Translations under genes and position numbers: made by a program
DNA from: Flavobacterium hiemivividum
GTDB taxonomy: Bacteria > Bacteroidota > Bacteroidia > Flavobacteriales > Flavobacteriaceae
Assembly (NCBI RefSeq): GCF_004349145.1
Contig: NZ_SMFO01000002.1
Location: forward strand, 363,722-427,721
Reading direction: 5' to 3'
Length of the DNA: 64,000 bases
Part shown: positions 53,832 to 62,699 of the stretch, piece after piece
Layout of the letters: every line of letters starts with the position of its first letter
Numbering within the stretch: the first letter of the stretch is position 1
Notes under the pieces: model-generated
Seen by the model: only the letters and a program-made list of their open reading frames with translations
Told to the model about the DNA's origin: nothing
Database searches by the model: none

Positions 53832-54764
53832 TTAAGATTCTAATTTCTCTGATAATTTATCCAATACCTTTTTGTAGGTAGGCATTTCCATTTCATACTT
53901 CAAACCTTCATTCACCACAAATTCAGTCAAAGAAGCCAGTTCAAATTTTCTGCCGGCTAAGACATCGCGATGCATCGATGAAGTAGCGTATTTTGGAGTT
54001 TTTTCCAGTTTAAGAATCGCTTGCATTACGATATCGTTGGGCAAGTTCAATCCTTTTACAGCGGCTAACATGGTAATCTCGTTTAAGAGTTCAACATAGA
54101 CTATTCTATTAGAATTACTATTTATGATTTCGCCAATATTTTGATTTAAATAGGAAGTAGCTGAAGCCAAAGCAGAAATAAAAACAAATTTCTCCCAGAC
54201 TGTTTCCTCTATATTTTGAACGAAATCACTATCTATGCGCGCATTTTTAAAAATAAGCTGTAACGCTTTCAGACGAGCTATTGGCGCAGAATCAGAACCA
54301 AAATACAGTTTTTCATAAGACCCCATTTTTCTAATAATACCTGGAGATTCGATCATGGAAATGATATAAACGCAACCTTGTAAAACTTCATTATCAGGAT
54401 AAAGGGTACTTATTCTTTCGGGCGCATCGACACCGTTATATAAAGGAAGGAAAATTGTGTTTTTAGTGATGCATTTTTCTAATGCGAGGAGGCTTTCTTC
54501 TATATCATAGGTTTTTGTCGCACAAATAAGATAATCCAATTTCCCAATAACCTGAGGATCATTCGAAACTATACTTGGAAAGGCAATGAATTCATTTTCG
54601 TCTGTGATGATCTTTAATCCTGAAACTGCGATTGCTTTTTGAGTTTCCCCGCGAGCTATAAAAACAATTTCGATTTGGTCTGATTCAGCGTAGGCTTTCG
54701 CCAATAATCCGCCAAAATAACCACCTACTCCACCCATTCCTAAAATTCCAATTCTTGTAAGCAT
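53832..54764 (-). CDS. panE: 2-dehydropantoate 2-reductase
   Basis: The 310-residue protein is an ApbA/PanE-type NADPH enzyme: IGILGMGGVGGYFGGLLAKAY binds the cofactor, followed by YLICATKTYDIEE, PLYNGVDAPERI and the C-terminal helical domain with ETVWEKFVFISALAS (catalytic Lys about residue 190) and SSMHRDVLAGRKFELASLTE. It makes pantoate for coenzyme A synthesis in the cytoplasm. Several Bacteroidota carry more than one such gene, so a different 2-keto acid substrate is possible. Confidence 0.87.
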   Translation of the reverse strand: MLTRIGILGMGGVGGYFGGLLAKAYAESDQIEIVFIARGETQKAIAVSGLKIITDENEFIAFPSIVSNDPQVIGKLDYLICATKTYDIEESLLALEKCITKNTIFLPLYNGVDAPERISTLYPDNEVLQGCVYIISMIESPGIIRKMGSYEKLYFGSDSAPIARLKALQLIFKNARIDSDFVQNIEETVWEKFVFISALASATSYLNQNIGEIINSNSNRIVYVELLNEITMLAAVKGLNLPNDIVMQAILKLEKTPKYATSSMHRDVLAGRKFELASLTEFVVNEGLKYEMEMPTYKKVLDKLSEKLES

Positions 54765-54795
54765 AGAAAAAGTATAATCAAAAACGTTAAAAAAA

Positions 54796-55131
54796 ACAGA
54801 CCTATAAGCCGGATTCTGTTAACACTGAATTAATTTCAGTGTCACCTTATCATTTATCTAGTCTCGTTGTTACCAACGAGATCAAGCTATCTACCCTTCA
54901 ACAACGGACGAGAAGCCCTTAAATGCTGATATACTTGATATTTCACCGCATAGAGTTTACCTGGTTTCACTACAGCATTACCTGTACATACTTTCTGTTG
55001 CACTTGTCCTAATCTTGCCTTTGCAGACAAAACCGACGGGTGTTACCCGCTATGCTTCTCCATGGTGTCCGGACTTTCCTACTTGTCTCGTTCCTAAAAA
55101 CGAGACGAGTCGATAAGGCGGTCTGTGCTGC
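54796..55131 (-). ncRNA. rnpB: RNase P RNA (bacterial type A)
   Basis: On the minus strand the sequence begins GCACAGACCGCC, contains the conserved GAGGAAAGTCCGGACACC (around 55075, plus-strand form GTGTCCGGACTTTCC) and ends CCGGCTTATAGGTCTG. The first and last segments (CAGACC and GGTCTG) pair as P1. The length of about 335 bases and the P4 motif identify the RNA component of RNase P, which matures tRNA 5' ends. Exact termini are estimated to a few bases. Confidence 0.92.
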
Positions 55132-55247
55132 AAATTTACAACATTTTTAATGCCAAGTCAACAATTGAGTTTCTAGTTTAACAGCTATTTTACAAAGTCT
55201 TAATTTTAAATTGGTTATCTTTAGAATTAATTAAAAAATTGGTAGCT

Positions 55248-55559
55248 ATGAAACCTATTTATCATTATTCAACAGTATCAGAAGCTCTTAATGAATTAAG
55301 ACAACTGGGATTTGAATACGATTATAATATCCATTACGAGGATATTATTAAAAATCCCGGTAATCATGATATAGAACATGTGTATCGATATGAAGGAGAT
55401 TCTGATCCCGGTGATTCGGCCATAGTGTATGGTATTAAATCAGTGGATGGAAAAAAAGGTGTTTTTGTTACCGGCTTTTCAGCAACTTCAGGAAATAAAG
55501 CAGCAATTGTACTCGCTAAGTTGTGTATTACAAATAGTGAAAATCAATGCAGAACTTAA
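55248..55559 (+). CDS. Small protein of a triplicated family, copy 1
   Basis: The 103-residue product (start MKPIYHYSTVSEALNEL at 55248) has the shared pattern YHYxTVSxALxEL, DYNIHYEDIIKNP, VYRYEGDSDPGDSAIVYGI and KKGVFVTGF. It is soluble and probably a compact alpha/beta domain; I recall relatives that carry a phosphoribosylpyrophosphate synthetase label, which the size and motifs do not support. Of the three copies it is the most divergent, with a Cys-containing tail. It is first in a tandem array and on the same strand as dnaX. Confidence 0.78.
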   Translation: MKPIYHYSTVSEALNELRQLGFEYDYNIHYEDIIKNPGNHDIEHVYRYEGDSDPGDSAIVYGIKSVDGKKGVFVTGFSATSGNKAAIVLAKLCITNSENQCRT

Positions 55560-55644
55560 TTATCGTCTTTTAATAAAATAAAATTAGCTTTGTCATACCA
55601 TAATATATTAACCTCCAATAATTAAATTCCTTAAAATAAAAATT

Positions 55645-55947
55645 ATGACTAAAATGTATCATTATGCCACGGTTTCCAAAGCTTTAGACGAACTAAATGA
55701 AAATGGATTTACTTATGACTTCAACCTTCACGAAGAAGATATTGCAAAAAACCCTCAAAAATATGAAATCAAGCACATTTATCGCTATGAAGGAGATACA
55801 GATCCTGGAGACGAAGCAGTGGTTTATGGAATTCAATCGATTTCTGGAAAAAAAGGAGTTTTTGTAGCTGGCTTTGCTGCGAATTCAGTGACTGAGGCCG
55901 CTCAAGCACTAATAGAAATCAGCATAAAAAATCGAGCTAAATCATAA
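55645..55947 (+). CDS. Small protein of a triplicated family, copy 2
   Basis: The 100-residue protein shares almost its whole length with copy 3: [53 protein letters not shown] and [11 protein letters not shown]. The acidic/aromatic core [12 protein letters not shown] is the best-conserved segment and may bind a ligand or metal. No membrane segment or signal is present. Gaps of 85 and 68 bases separate it from its neighbours; no terminator is visible, so the three may form one transcript. Confidence 0.8.
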   Translation: MTKMYHYATVSKALDELNENGFTYDFNLHEEDIAKNPQKYEIKHIYRYEGDTDPGDEAVVYGIQSISGKKGVFVAGFAANSVTEAAQALIEISIKNRAKS

Positions 55948-56015
55948 AAATAATCTATAAATTTTAATGAAAGCAATTTCAGAATTTATAAGTTTAAAAT
56001 CAACTAAAAAATATT

Positions 56016-56315
56016 ATGGAACATAACTATCACTATGCCACTGTATCTAAAGCCTTAGAAGAATTAAAAGAAAAAGGATTCACTTATGATTTTAACCTTC
56101 ATGAAGAGGACATTGTAAATAATCCCCATGATTATCAAATTGTACACATCTACCGTTATGAAGGAAATACAAATCCAGACGACGAAGCCATCGTTTACGG
56201 AATACGGACAAAATCTGGTAAAAACGGTGTTTTTGTAAGTGGATTTGCAGCAAATTCAGTTAGTGATGCCGCACAAATGTTAATTAATATTACTATTAAA
56301 GGTAGAAATAAATAA
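56016..56315 (+). CDS. Small protein of a triplicated family, copy 3
   Basis: The 99-residue protein is nearly the twin of copy 2 ([75 protein letters not shown]). The main differences are substitutions of Asp to Asn in the [10 protein letters not shown] core. The high similarity with copy 2 points to a recent duplication. dnaX follows 73 bases on with its own promoter element. The role is unknown. Confidence 0.8.
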   Translation: MEHNYHYATVSKALEELKEKGFTYDFNLHEEDIVNNPHDYQIVHIYRYEGNTNPDDEAIVYGIRTKSGKNGVFVSGFAANSVSDAAQMLINITIKGRNK

Positions 56316-56362
56316 TTTCTGAATTAAACAAATTATCGTTTTCATAATATAATGGCAATGCC

Positions 56363-56370
56363 TATATTTG
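56363..56370 (+). promoter_or_regulatory. Putative -7 element of the dnaX promoter
   Basis: TATATTTG matches TAnnTTTG exactly and lies 18 bases before the dnaX start at 56389. A loose -33 candidate (GTTTTC near 56337) lies about 20 bases upstream. Confidence 0.5.
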
Positions 56371-56388
56371 CTTTCGAATAAAAAATTT

Positions 56389-57474
56389 ATGGAACAATTT
56401 GTTGTATCGGCTCGTAAGTATCGTCCTCAAACATTTAATGATGTAGTGGGACAAAAAGCTATTACCAATACTTTGTTGAATGCCATAGATAGTAATCATC
56501 TTGCCTCTGCCCTATTATTTACAGGTCCCAGAGGAGTTGGTAAAACAACTTGCGCTCGTATCTTGGCTCGAAAAATCAATCAGCCGGGTTATGATGACCC
56601 TAATGAAGATTTTGCTTTTAATGTATTCGAATTAGATGCTGCCTCTAACAATTCTGTTGATGATATTAGAAACTTGATTGATCAAGTTCGTATTCCGCCA
56701 CAAACCGGAAAATATAAAGTCTATATTATTGACGAGGTGCATATGTTGTCTTCTGCGGCTTTTAATGCTTTCCTGAAAACATTAGAAGAGCCGCCAAAGC
56801 ACGCTATTTTTATTTTGGCAACTACCGAAAAACATAAAATTATTCCAACGATCTTATCGCGTTGTCAGATTTTTGATTTTAAAAGAATCACCGTTAAAGA
56901 CGCCAAAGAACATCTTGCCGAAGTTGCAACTAATCAAGGAATCGTATTTGAAGATGATGCCTTACACATTATTGCACAAAAAGCAGATGGTGCCATGCGT
57001 GACGCTTTGTCAATTTTTGACAGAGTAGTTTCTTATTGCGGAACTAATTTGACGCGTCAAGCTGTTACGGAGAACTTGAACGTATTAGATTATGAAACTT
57101 ATATCACGGTTACCGATTTAATTCTTGAAAATAAAATTCCTGAATTACTGATGGCTTTCAACGAAATTCTTTCGAAAGGATTTGATGCGCATCACTTTGT
57201 ATCTGGATTGGCTTCCCATTTTAGAGACTTATTAGTTAGTAAAACGCCTTCAACTTTAACTTTATTAGAAGTTGGTGAGCAAGCTCAAAAAATGTATGGA
57301 TTGCAAGCACAAAAATGCAGTCAAGATTTTTTATTGAAAGGAATCACCATTGCAAATGATTGTGATTTAAAATACAAACTGAGTCAAAATCAAAGATTGC
57401 TTGTTGAACTTTGCTTAATGCAACTTGCCTCTATCACTTTTGATGGAGAAAAAAAAAAGTTGAGTCCTTTATAA
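56389..57474 (+). CDS. dnaX: DNA polymerase III gamma/tau subunit, zero-frame (gamma-like) part
   Basis: This frame gives a 361-residue clamp-loader ATPase: VSARKYRPQTFNDVVGQ, Walker A FTGPRGVGKTTCARILA, Walker B VYIIDEVHMLSS and the sensor FILATTEKHKI, then the domain-III helices. It stops at a TAA soon after a run of ten A (57449-57458), ending EKKKLSPL. The same reading continues in the -1 frame as the tau extension. The ATG at 56389 is favoured over the in-frame TTG at 56368. It loads the beta sliding clamp at the replication fork. The short product may be a real gamma, or the gene may be interrupted. Confidence 0.9.
   Translation: MEQFVVSARKYRPQTFNDVVGQKAITNTLLNAIDSNHLASALLFTGPRGVGKTTCARILARKINQPGYDDPNEDFAFNVFELDAASNNSVDDIRNLIDQVRIPPQTGKYKVYIIDEVHMLSSAAFNAFLKTLEEPPKHAIFILATTEKHKIIPTILSRCQIFDFKRITVKDAKEHLAEVATNQGIVFEDDALHIIAQKADGAMRDALSIFDRVVSYCGTNLTRQAVTENLNVLDYETYITVTDLILENKIPELLMAFNEILSKGFDAHHFVSGLASHFRDLLVSKTPSTLTLLEVGEQAQKMYGLQAQKCSQDFLLKGITIANDCDLKYKLSQNQRLLVELCLMQLASITFDGEKKKLSPL
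57448..57459 (+). other. Putative -1 frameshift / slippage site in dnaX
   Basis: GAAAAAAAAAAG, a run of ten A read in zero frame as GAA AAA AAA AAG, lies 15 bases before the zero-frame stop. The -1 frame reading AAA AAA AAA GTT GAG is open from here to 58106 and encodes the expected tau tail. Frameshifting by the ribosome, RNA polymerase slippage, or a sequencing error in the homopolymer would all fit. Confidence 0.7.
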
Positions 57475-58106
57475 TTCCTCCTACTTATTTTAGAAAAAAT
57501 GATTATTCGATAGCTGACCAATCAAAAGCTGTGGAAACAAAGCCTGTTGCTTTACAAGCTGTTGTGGAACCACAAGAAATTGTATCTGAAAAGAAAATTG
57601 AATTTGTTTCTCCTAAAAAAGTAGAAACGACTACAAATGAACCTAAGATTTCGGCCTTTTCATTGTCTAGTATTCGTGCCAAAAAAGCATTAGAAGAAAG
57701 TAATAAATCGTATGTAAAGGAAGTAGTTGATTTCCCTACGGAAGCATTTACAGAAACCGAAATGTTATTGCAATGGACCAATTATGCAAAACGCCTTGGA
57801 GATAAAGGCTTTAAAATTATGGAGTCCTTATTGCTGATCAATGATCCCGTTTTGAATGGTTTTAACATTACAATCGAATTGCCCAATGAAGGTTCGAAAT
57901 TAGATTTTGAAAAAGAATTAAATGGCCTCTTAGGTCATTTGAAAGGACATTTACACAATCACGATATTACAATCGATATTATTGTAAATGAAAGTTTCGA
58001 AAATAAAAAGAATTTTAATGATCAAGACCGCTACAATCGTTTACACGAAATAAATCCTAATATTGAATTGCTGCGAACTACATTTGGATTAGATTTGAAT
58101 GCTTAA
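57459..58106 (+). CDS. dnaX: dnaX tau-specific C-terminal part (-1 frame)
   Basis: Reading resumes one base back after the A10 run and runs without a stop for about 215 codons (first residues VESFIIPPTYFRKND), with a Pro/Glu/Lys linker and then the tau C-terminal helical domain (TETEMLLQWTNYAKRLGDKG, TIELPNEGSKLDFEKELNG, LHNHDITIDIIV). Joined to the first part it gives a 572-residue tau. There is no good separate start; the GTG at 57531 is in frame but not needed. In tau this region should bind the polymerase or helicase. It is therefore the second half of one gene. Confidence 0.85.
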   Translation, partial: VESFIIPPTYFRKNDYSIADQSKAVETKPVALQAVVEPQEIVSEKKIEFVSPKKVETTTNEPKISAFSLSSIRAKKALEESNKSYVKEVVDFPTEAFTETEMLLQWTNYAKRLGDKGFKIMESLLLINDPVLNGFNITIELPNEGSKLDFEKELNGLLGHLKGHLHNHDITIDIIVNESFENKKNFNDQDRYNRLHEINPNIELLRTTFGLDLNA

Positions 58107-58183
58107 AACAGCATTTTTGAAAATCGTTATTTTCTAATGTAACTTATCTCTTCTCTAAAATCACTCATGAATTTTAAACTAAT

Positions 58184-58213
58184 AGCCCAATATTGTATAA
58201 CTAATATTAGGCT
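58184..58213. terminator. Hairpin between dnaX and ppx
   Basis: AGCCCAATATT (58184-58194) pairs with AATATTAGGCT (58203-58213) with one mismatch, between two converging genes. No long T-tract follows, so its terminator role is uncertain. Confidence 0.45.
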
Positions 58214-58231
58214 TTAGCAAAGTACTAATAA

Positions 58232-59122
58232 CTATATTTTTCCAAAATACATGGCTTTTACAATTCCGTCAGACAATCCGATTTTTGGAACATAAATTTG
58301 TCTTGCTCCGCTCCATTTCATCGCATTGAGATAGATTCTAGTGGCCGGAATGATAACATCGGCGCGATCTGGGTTTAATCCTAATTCAGAGATTCTTTGT
58401 TCGTATGACAATGAATTCAAGAAGGAATATTGTGAGGTCATATAAATATAAGACAATGGCTTTTCTTGAATTTTACCTGACATTTTAAACAATTTATTAA
58501 TGTTCCCACCAGATCCAATAAGGGTAACTTCTTCGTAATCTTTTGTATTAAATTTAATCCATTTTTCAATTTCATCCCATACCACATCGCAGACCATTCC
58601 GTTCAACAATCGAACCGTTCCTGCTTTAAATGATTTGGAAGTAACTATTTTCCCACCCGAAAAAAGTGTGAATTCTGTACTTCCACCACCCACATCTACA
58701 AAAAGATAGGTTTGATCTGTTTTTAGCAAATGATGCAAATCCGTTGAAGCAATAATTGCCGCTTCCATTTTACCATCAATAATATCGATGTTAACATCGG
58801 CTTTTTCCTTTATTAGGGCCACAATTTCTTTTCCATTGTAAGCCTCCCGCATTGCAGAGGTTGCAAATGCCTTATACGATTGAACTTTATGTACTTTCAT
58901 CAAGAGATTGAATGCTTTCATGGCATCACACATTCTGTCGATATTTTCTTCAGATATTTCACCAACAGTAAAGGCGTCCTGCCCTAAACGAATAGGTACA
59001 CGTACTAAGGAACTTTTATTAAATTGAGGTTCTTTACCCTCTTGTTCGACAATATTTACTACTAATAAACGCATGGCATTTGATCCAATATCGATTGCTG
59101 CGTATTTTTTTATGTTAATCAT
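58232..59122 (-). CDS. ppx: Exopolyphosphatase / guanosine pentaphosphatase (Ppx/GppA)
   Basis: The 296-residue protein has the ASKHA-fold nucleotide loops YAAIDIGSNAMRLLVVNI at the N-terminus and LFVDVGGGSTEFTLFSGG (about residue 138) and the conserved EAYNGKEIVALI and LNPDRADVIIPA. At this length it is the two-domain core without the C-terminal HD-type domain of E. coli Ppx. It should remove phosphates from polyphosphate ends, or the gamma phosphate of pppGpp. It is the last gene of the sixA-ppk1-ppx operon. Confidence 0.92.
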   Translation of the reverse strand: MINIKKYAAIDIGSNAMRLLVVNIVEQEGKEPQFNKSSLVRVPIRLGQDAFTVGEISEENIDRMCDAMKAFNLLMKVHKVQSYKAFATSAMREAYNGKEIVALIKEKADVNIDIIDGKMEAAIIASTDLHHLLKTDQTYLFVDVGGGSTEFTLFSGGKIVTSKSFKAGTVRLLNGMVCDVVWDEIEKWIKFNTKDYEEVTLIGSGGNINKLFKMSGKIQEKPLSYIYMTSQYSFLNSLSYEQRISELGLNPDRADVIIPATRIYLNAMKWSGARQIYVPKIGLSDGIVKAMYFGKI

Positions 59123-59182
59123 TCTTGATTATGATTTTGAATTTACTTTTTTACTGCTATATCAGTTAAAAAAATGTTGTTT

Positions 59183-61252
59183 CTATGAAGTTTCAGCTAA
59201 TAATTCGACTTTCTTTTGATAATATTCATAGGTTTCTATCTGAGCTCTAAATACAGGGTCATCTTTTCTTTGGCGATACTTATTATCTAATAGTTCAGAA
59301 TGAACACGTGCTTTTACGTTTCCTTTCCAACCTAAATCAAAATTGTCGATTAATTCTTTTTTAATTCCTTGATCGTAAATTGGACAGGTTACTTCTACCC
59401 TTCCGTCGAGATTACGCGTCATAAAATCTGCAGAGGATATATAAACCTCCGTTTGTCCGGCATTTCCAAAAATATAGATTCTAGAATGCTCTAAATAGTT
59501 ATCAACAATACTGATCGCTTCGATATTAGCACTCATCCCTTTCACTCCAGGAATCAATGAACAAATCCCTCTAACTTCCAGTTGTATTTTTACTCCTGCA
59601 TTACTGGCTTCATACAATTTATCGATCATACCAAAATCAGATAAACTATTCATTTTTAGTTTGATGTATGTTTTTCGTCCAGCTAATGCATGCAGAATTT
59701 CTCTATCAATTAATTTATAAAAACGAATTCTAGTGTAATGAGGTGAAACAATTAGATGCTTGTAGCGATACAACCTATAGTTAATATTAAAGAAATCAAA
59801 TATTTTGTTTATGTCTTTTAGAATCTGTTGATGACTAGTAAATAATGTCACATCAGTATAGACCTTTGCCGTTGCCTCATTGAAGTTCCCTGTCGATATA
59901 AAGCCGTACCTTTTTACTTTACCATTTTCATTTCTTTCGATAACACATATTTTACTGTGTACTTTAAGTCCCTTTACCCCAAAAATAAGTTCGATACCTT
60001 CCGTTTGCATTTGTTCAGCATACGATATATTTGACGCTTCATCAAATCGAGCTTGCAATTCAATTTGCACTGTTACTTTCTTACCATTTTTGGCGGCATT
60101 GATTAACGAGCTTATAATTTGCGAATTTTTAGCTAATCGATACAGTGTTATTTTTATAGTAGTGACTTTAGGATCTAATGCAGCTTCACGAAGAAACTTA
60201 GTGAGATATGAAAAGGTTTGATAAGGTGCATTCAATAGATAATCTTTTTCACTGATTTTCTCTAAAATACTACCTTCTAGACTTAATCCAGGAATGGGTA
60301 ATGGATCGTTTTTTGCATACAATAAGTCGAATCTCCCCAAATTTGGAAAATCCATGTAATCTCTTCTGTTATGATAGCGACCGCCTGGTATAATGCTATC
60401 TGTAGAATCGATTTTCATCTTGTCTAGAAAGAATTTTAGGGTGTCTTTATCGATTGTTTGATCATAAATAAAACGAACAGGTTCTCCTATTATTCTATCT
60501 TTTACACTTGTCGAAATTTTCTCAAGCATACTTTTACTCAAATCACTATCAATATCTAATTGCGCATCACGACTAATCTTTATCATATGAGCACTAACAC
60601 TTTGGTAATCAAAAATATTAAATATACTTTTTAAATTGTGTCTAATTACATCATCGATAAGAATTACATATTGTCTGTCATCGTCTGAAGGTAAAACTAC
60701 AAATCGATTCATCGTCTTTGGAATTTCGATAATTGCATAGCGAACTTCTGAATTTTTTTTCATGACTAATTTAATAGCCAAATACCCCATATTGTCTCTT
60801 AATAAAGGAAACTCAGATAGATCATTTAAGATTATGGTTACTAACTCAGGACTAAGTTTTTGTATAAAGAAATCTTTTAAATAAATTTCTTGATCTACTG
60901 AAATTTCATTCTCGTTAATGATGAAAATATTTTCGGCTTCTAGTTCAGTTTCAATTTTTTTAAGAATAAGAAGACTTGCAGTTTGATCTTCGATTACAAT
61001 CTCAGTAATGTCTTTTACTAGTTGTTGAGCCGAAATACCGCCTAGAATTTTCTCTCCGCTTTTACCTGATAGACTTAATCTGCGAATGGCTGCAAAACGA
61101 ACTCTAAAAAACTCATCTAAATTATTAGAAAAAATTCCTAGGAATCGCAATCTGTCTAAAAGTGGCACTGAATCATCTGCTGCTTCTTGAAGTACTCTGG
61201 CATTAAAGGCTAACCAACTTTTCTCCCTATCTATATATTTTTTCTCTCGCAC
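59183..61252 (-). CDS. ppk1: Polyphosphate kinase 1
   Basis: The 689-residue enzyme synthesises polyphosphate from ATP. The N-terminal domain has REKSWLAFNARVLQEA and FLGIFSNNLDEFFRVRFA; the phospholipase-D-like halves carry the catalytic histidines in KGLKVHSKICVIERN (about residue 440) and NYLEHSRIYIFGN (about 590), with RYGFISTGNFNEATA between. The length and all domains fit PPK1. It is flanked by sixA (5 bases upstream) and ppx (60 bases downstream), so synthesis and degradation of polyphosphate are encoded together. Confidence 0.95.
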   Translation of the reverse strand: MREKKYIDREKSWLAFNARVLQEAADDSVPLLDRLRFLGIFSNNLDEFFRVRFAAIRRLSLSGKSGEKILGGISAQQLVKDITEIVIEDQTASLLILKKIETELEAENIFIINENEISVDQEIYLKDFFIQKLSPELVTIILNDLSEFPLLRDNMGYLAIKLVMKKNSEVRYAIIEIPKTMNRFVVLPSDDDRQYVILIDDVIRHNLKSIFNIFDYQSVSAHMIKISRDAQLDIDSDLSKSMLEKISTSVKDRIIGEPVRFIYDQTIDKDTLKFFLDKMKIDSTDSIIPGGRYHNRRDYMDFPNLGRFDLLYAKNDPLPIPGLSLEGSILEKISEKDYLLNAPYQTFSYLTKFLREAALDPKVTTIKITLYRLAKNSQIISSLINAAKNGKKVTVQIELQARFDEASNISYAEQMQTEGIELIFGVKGLKVHSKICVIERNENGKVKRYGFISTGNFNEATAKVYTDVTLFTSHQQILKDINKIFDFFNINYRLYRYKHLIVSPHYTRIRFYKLIDREILHALAGRKTYIKLKMNSLSDFGMIDKLYEASNAGVKIQLEVRGICSLIPGVKGMSANIEAISIVDNYLEHSRIYIFGNAGQTEVYISSADFMTRNLDGRVEVTCPIYDQGIKKELIDNFDLGWKGNVKARVHSELLDNKYRQRKDDPVFRAQIETYEYYQKKVELLAETS

Positions 61253-61257
61253 TATTT

Positions 61258-61743
61258 TTATTTTAAATCTTTTGGAACAATTATTTTTTGGGTGATACCT
61301 TTTTCAATTTCTTTCCAGTATTTGGTATCGAATTGTAAAGATACAAAACCAGCTGTAGGTACATTACTAATAAATGTATTTCCAAATTTATTAACAAAAT
61401 TTGTAATTGCCGCATTATGTCCAAAAAGAATGATGCTTTCAAAACTATTATCACATGATTTTATAATCTTTTCCAATTGATTTTCGTCAAATGTGTATAG
61501 CTCGTCTTTATATACAATAGAATCTAAAGGGTATAAAATGTTTTGTGCAAAAATAGTTGCAGTATCTATCGCTCTTTTTGCAATACTACTCCATATTACA
61601 AATGTTTTAGGAATAAAATCCAAAATACTTAATGAAACTAAATGCGCATCTTTCATTCCTCTTTGCTCTAGTGGCCGATCAACATCTTTTAAAGGTACAT
61701 CCCAATTAGATTTAGCATGTCGTATTAATATCAAATTTTTCAT
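61258..61743 (-). CDS. sixA: SixA-like histidine phosphatase
   Basis: The 161-residue protein is a phosphoglycerate-mutase-fold phosphatase of the short SixA type, with the RHG-like motif NLILIRHAKSNWDVPLKD (catalytic His about residue 9), RPLEQRGMKDAHLVS and the second His in IILFGHNAAITNFVNKF. Homologues remove phosphate from phosphohistidine proteins or small molecules. It is first in the operon with ppk1 and ppx; whether it acts on PPK1 phosphohistidine is an open and purely speculative idea. Confidence 0.9.
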   Translation of the reverse strand: MKNLILIRHAKSNWDVPLKDVDRPLEQRGMKDAHLVSLSILDFIPKTFVIWSSIAKRAIDTATIFAQNILYPLDSIVYKDELYTFDENQLEKIIKSCDNSFESIILFGHNAAITNFVNKFGNTFISNVPTAGFVSLQFDTKYWKEIEKGITQKIIVPKDLK

Positions 61744-62699
61744 AATAGATAGTATTTAGTGTAAATCTCAATAGGAATTAACTGAAATAGAAAGATACAA
61801 TTATTATTAATTAAATATGTTTTTTTGTTCGAAAGAAATATCATAAATAAATCTTATTCAAAACAATGTAAGTCAGTAATTTAAGACTAAAAACAGGTCT
61901 TTTTATTTAGAAAAATACCTGTTAAATATATAGTCGTTTTAATTTTATTCAATTAGCAAGAATTATCATCGATATGTCCTGTTTTGATTTTCAATGATTA
62001 AATTATAAAAAATCAAAAACTTGAAGCATAATCGTTGTAATGATAGTAGGGATTAGAAAGTTCAACTATTTAATAAAAGTGGAAAATGAAGCATTATAGA
62101 AATCAATTATTTTAAAAATTTTGAAAGAATTAATTTATATTATGATACTAAACTATTACGCTCAAACATCCTTTAAAATTGTTAAACTTTAACATAAAAA
62201 TAAGTTTTTTTACAAGAATTTCTAAAAAAATATCTAAAATTGGCTCTATTTTTTTGCAAAAATATGCAATTGAACGAGTATTTAGGTTATTCAAAGACAA
62301 AAAAATAAAAGGCTACTATTTCTTATTAATTTTGAATATCAATAATAAGATAAAAAATATTTTATTGAATTGCAATGGTTTCCTGCCCGAAATCTATCGT
62401 TCATTTTAAAAACAAAAAATCCTACTGTTATGATACTAATAATTACTATTTTAATACTGGTTATATCAATAGCCAAAATAATAAATTATTCAGAAGTCCA
62501 ATTTCCAAAATATTGGATTCAACTGCTTTTTCCTAAAGTAGTATCTAGAGCATACTTTTTTGATTCCATTAAAACAAATTTCACCACCATAGTTGTGATT
62601 CCTTTTGAATCACGACAATTCCATGATCATTAGTGTAAATCAGTGTAAACTTGAATTACTCCTACTAACAACCCCATTTCTAACGATTTAAAAAAATCA
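61744..62699. other. Long intergenic region upstream of the adhesin, no sure gene
   Basis: This 956-base AT-rich stretch separates sixA (minus) from the large plus-strand protein gene. Two small open frames (62179-62409 and 62430-62633, the latter starting MILIITILILVISIAKI) are more likely chance. A hairpin, GTGATTC (62595-62601) with GAATCAC (62607-62613), and the short direct repeat AGTGTAAA (about 62632 and 62642) lie near the adhesin start. I see no RNA gene. Confidence 0.4.

Noticed and set aside
57531..58106. Separate gene starting at GTG 57531
   Set aside because: The frame is open back to the A10 run and the protein is the tau tail of dnaX; a separate start is not needed.
59880..60221. 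113-codon open frame antisense to ppk1
   Set aside because: Shadow of the polyphosphate kinase gene with intact catalytic motifs.
62179..62633. Two small open frames, one with a hydrophobic N-terminus, upstream of the adhesin
   Set aside because: Very AT-rich, overlapping each other in part, no recognisable family and no promoter; kept only as a remark in the intergenic entry.
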